In this document: positions 63,040 to 64,000 of the stretch, piece after piece
How positions within the stretch are numbered: the stretch's first letter is position 1
Layout: every line of letters begins with the position of its first letter
DNA from: Macrothele yani
Taxonomy: Eukaryota; Arthropoda; Arachnida; Araneae; Macrothelidae
Reading direction: 5' to 3'
DNA length: 64,000 nt
NCBI GenBank assembly: GCA_039090855.1
Contig: CM076991.1
Location: 101,754,021-101,818,020 of the forward strand
Notes under the pieces: generated by a model
Seen by the model: the letters and a program-made list of their open reading frames with translations, nothing else
Database searches by the model: none
What the model was told of the DNA's origin: nothing
Translations under genes and position numbers: made by a program

Positions 63040-64000
63040 AACAATATAATTCATCCTCCTCATTGACCATTATCAATCCACTGCTCGCTGAAAGTCTTCC
63101 CCAGTCTCGTTCACGACTTTCTGTCTTTGGAAGCCTCTTCCATCGCAATCCGGCAGGCTTTTAAATTTCTTCTTCCTGTTTTCCACGTGGTCTTCTTCTG
63201 GTACTTTTCCAGTGCCTTGGTATCCAATACAATATTTCAGTTGTCCAATGGTGGTCAGTTTTTCTAGCAATCTATCCAGAGCACTGCCACTTGAGTATCT
63301 TTCCTTCGGTCACGGTGACATCAACTCTTGCCATTTTCCAGATCCACGGATTCCTCTTTCCATTTTTACTGGTACATAGAGTCATGCAAATGCTGCAAAG
63401 AACTAAAATAATCATCTGTCCATGATTATTTTAGTTCTTCGCAGCACTTGCATGCCTCTTTTATTTAAGGTCAATATCCCTTGTCTCTGATCCGCAGGAT
63501 TCCAAAGCCATTATAACTGCTGATGGTTTCACGGAATCAAAGGCCTTTTCATAGTCGATAAAAGTTATACATAATGGGAGTTCATATTCCATCGTCCTCG
63601 TTCTTTCAATTAGTTCTCTCAGCGCATGGATATGATCTATAGTGTTGGCCACTCCTGAATCCAGCTGGTTCTATCGGTTGAGCTATGTCCAGTGTTACCT
63701 TCAAGCGATGTGAAAGAACCTTTGTGAACATTGTGTAAACCCCTGTTAGGAGGCTGATGGGAAAGTAGTTCCTGAGGTCCCCAGTGTTACCTTTTTATTT
63801 AGCAGGATCACTGAACCATTGCTCCAATCCTCAGGACTCTTCCCTTCATTGAGAAATCTAGCGAAAACTTGGGCAAGTCTAGTTGCAATTTCTCCACTTT
63901 CTTCTTGTGTAATGTCCACGGTAATTCCTAATCCTGGAGCTATTTCCCGTTTCATGTTCTAAATTGTATGTGTAACTTTCGCCGGGAGGACTCGAGGGAC
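63040..64000 (-). pseudogene. RTE LINE remnant with internal deletion, runs off the window
   Basis: Minus strand. The C-terminal block is readable near 63060-63340 (broken: RKVPEEDHVENRKKKF region, ETGEDFQRAVD). The central RT follows at 63461-63652 (HIHALRELIERTR, CITFIDYEKAFDSVKPSA) and 63746-63955 (GLGITVDITQEESGEIATRL, FLNEGKSPEDWSNGS). Between them, the segment from after the first catalytic Asp to the C-terminal block, including FADD, is missing and replaced by the palindrome at 63383-63454. Multiple frameshifts. The upstream part lies beyond the window. Confidence 0.88.
63383..63454. repeat. 33-bp inverted repeat at an RTE deletion junction
   Basis: CATGCAAATGCTGCAAAGAA and onwards to ATCAT (63383-63415) is repeated in inverse at 63422-63454 with two mismatches and a 6-nt loop (CTGTCC). 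The right arm is normal RTE sequence. The left arm is its inverted copy, placed exactly where the element's middle is missing. Confidence 0.85.

Overview
The window is eukaryotic intergenic DNA made almost entirely of transposable elements and tandem repeats. No host gene was recognised. AT-rich composition, several Tc1/mariner lineages, an RTE/BovB-like LINE, a tRNA-derived SINE, hAT and fold-back elements point to an invertebrate animal. An arthropod, perhaps a chelicerate, is my best guess and is not proven. There are no operons, CRISPR arrays or bacterial signals.

Layout. 0-8 kb: a mariner with terminal inverted repeats (TIRs), a diverged array (family B), a deleted second mariner and a pogo-like MITE. 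8-20 kb: three copies of an unidentified repeat (family A), interrupted by a tRNA-containing palindrome, a TIR transposon carrying an RTE fragment, and a 1.6-kb mariner-like element that itself holds an LTR-like insertion. Between the first two family-A copies lie an unidentified ORF and a Tc1 pseudogene. 20.9-24.4 kb: a hAT element with 8-bp target-site duplications (TSDs) containing a tandem-repeat block (family C) and another mariner-like element. 26.9-27.3 kb: a 39-bp minisatellite. 29.4-33.1 kb: a 3.7-kb fold-back element whose long TIRs are arrays of ~14-bp units. 33.7-34.4 kb: a fold-back MITE holding a SINE. 35.6-37.8 kb: a satellite that appears to have grown out of the SINE body. 39.6-40.7 kb: a Tc1 remnant with an internal 192-bp tandem duplication. 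41.1-44.3 kb: a full-length RTE with an intact 986-codon ORF and an 11-bp TSD. 44.8-47.7 kb: a second family-C block. 49.2-53.1 kb: three Tc1-type elements, one intact, with a 202-bp palindrome between two of them. 55.8-58.4 kb: family B, a LINE scrap and a mariner. 58.5-61.7 kb: a near-identical but broken RTE in the opposite orientation. 62.4-64.0 kb: two more LINE remnants.

Only two proteins look potentially functional: the RTE endonuclease/reverse transcriptase (41125-44085, minus) and a DD36E-spaced Tc1-type transposase (50582-51658, plus). All other coding traces are broken. Precise TSDs give the order of several insertions (mariner-like into family A, SINE into satellite, SINE into fold-back MITE, fold-back element into family B).

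Coordinates of repeat families without clear termini are approximate. All homology calls were made by eye from motifs, with no database search.
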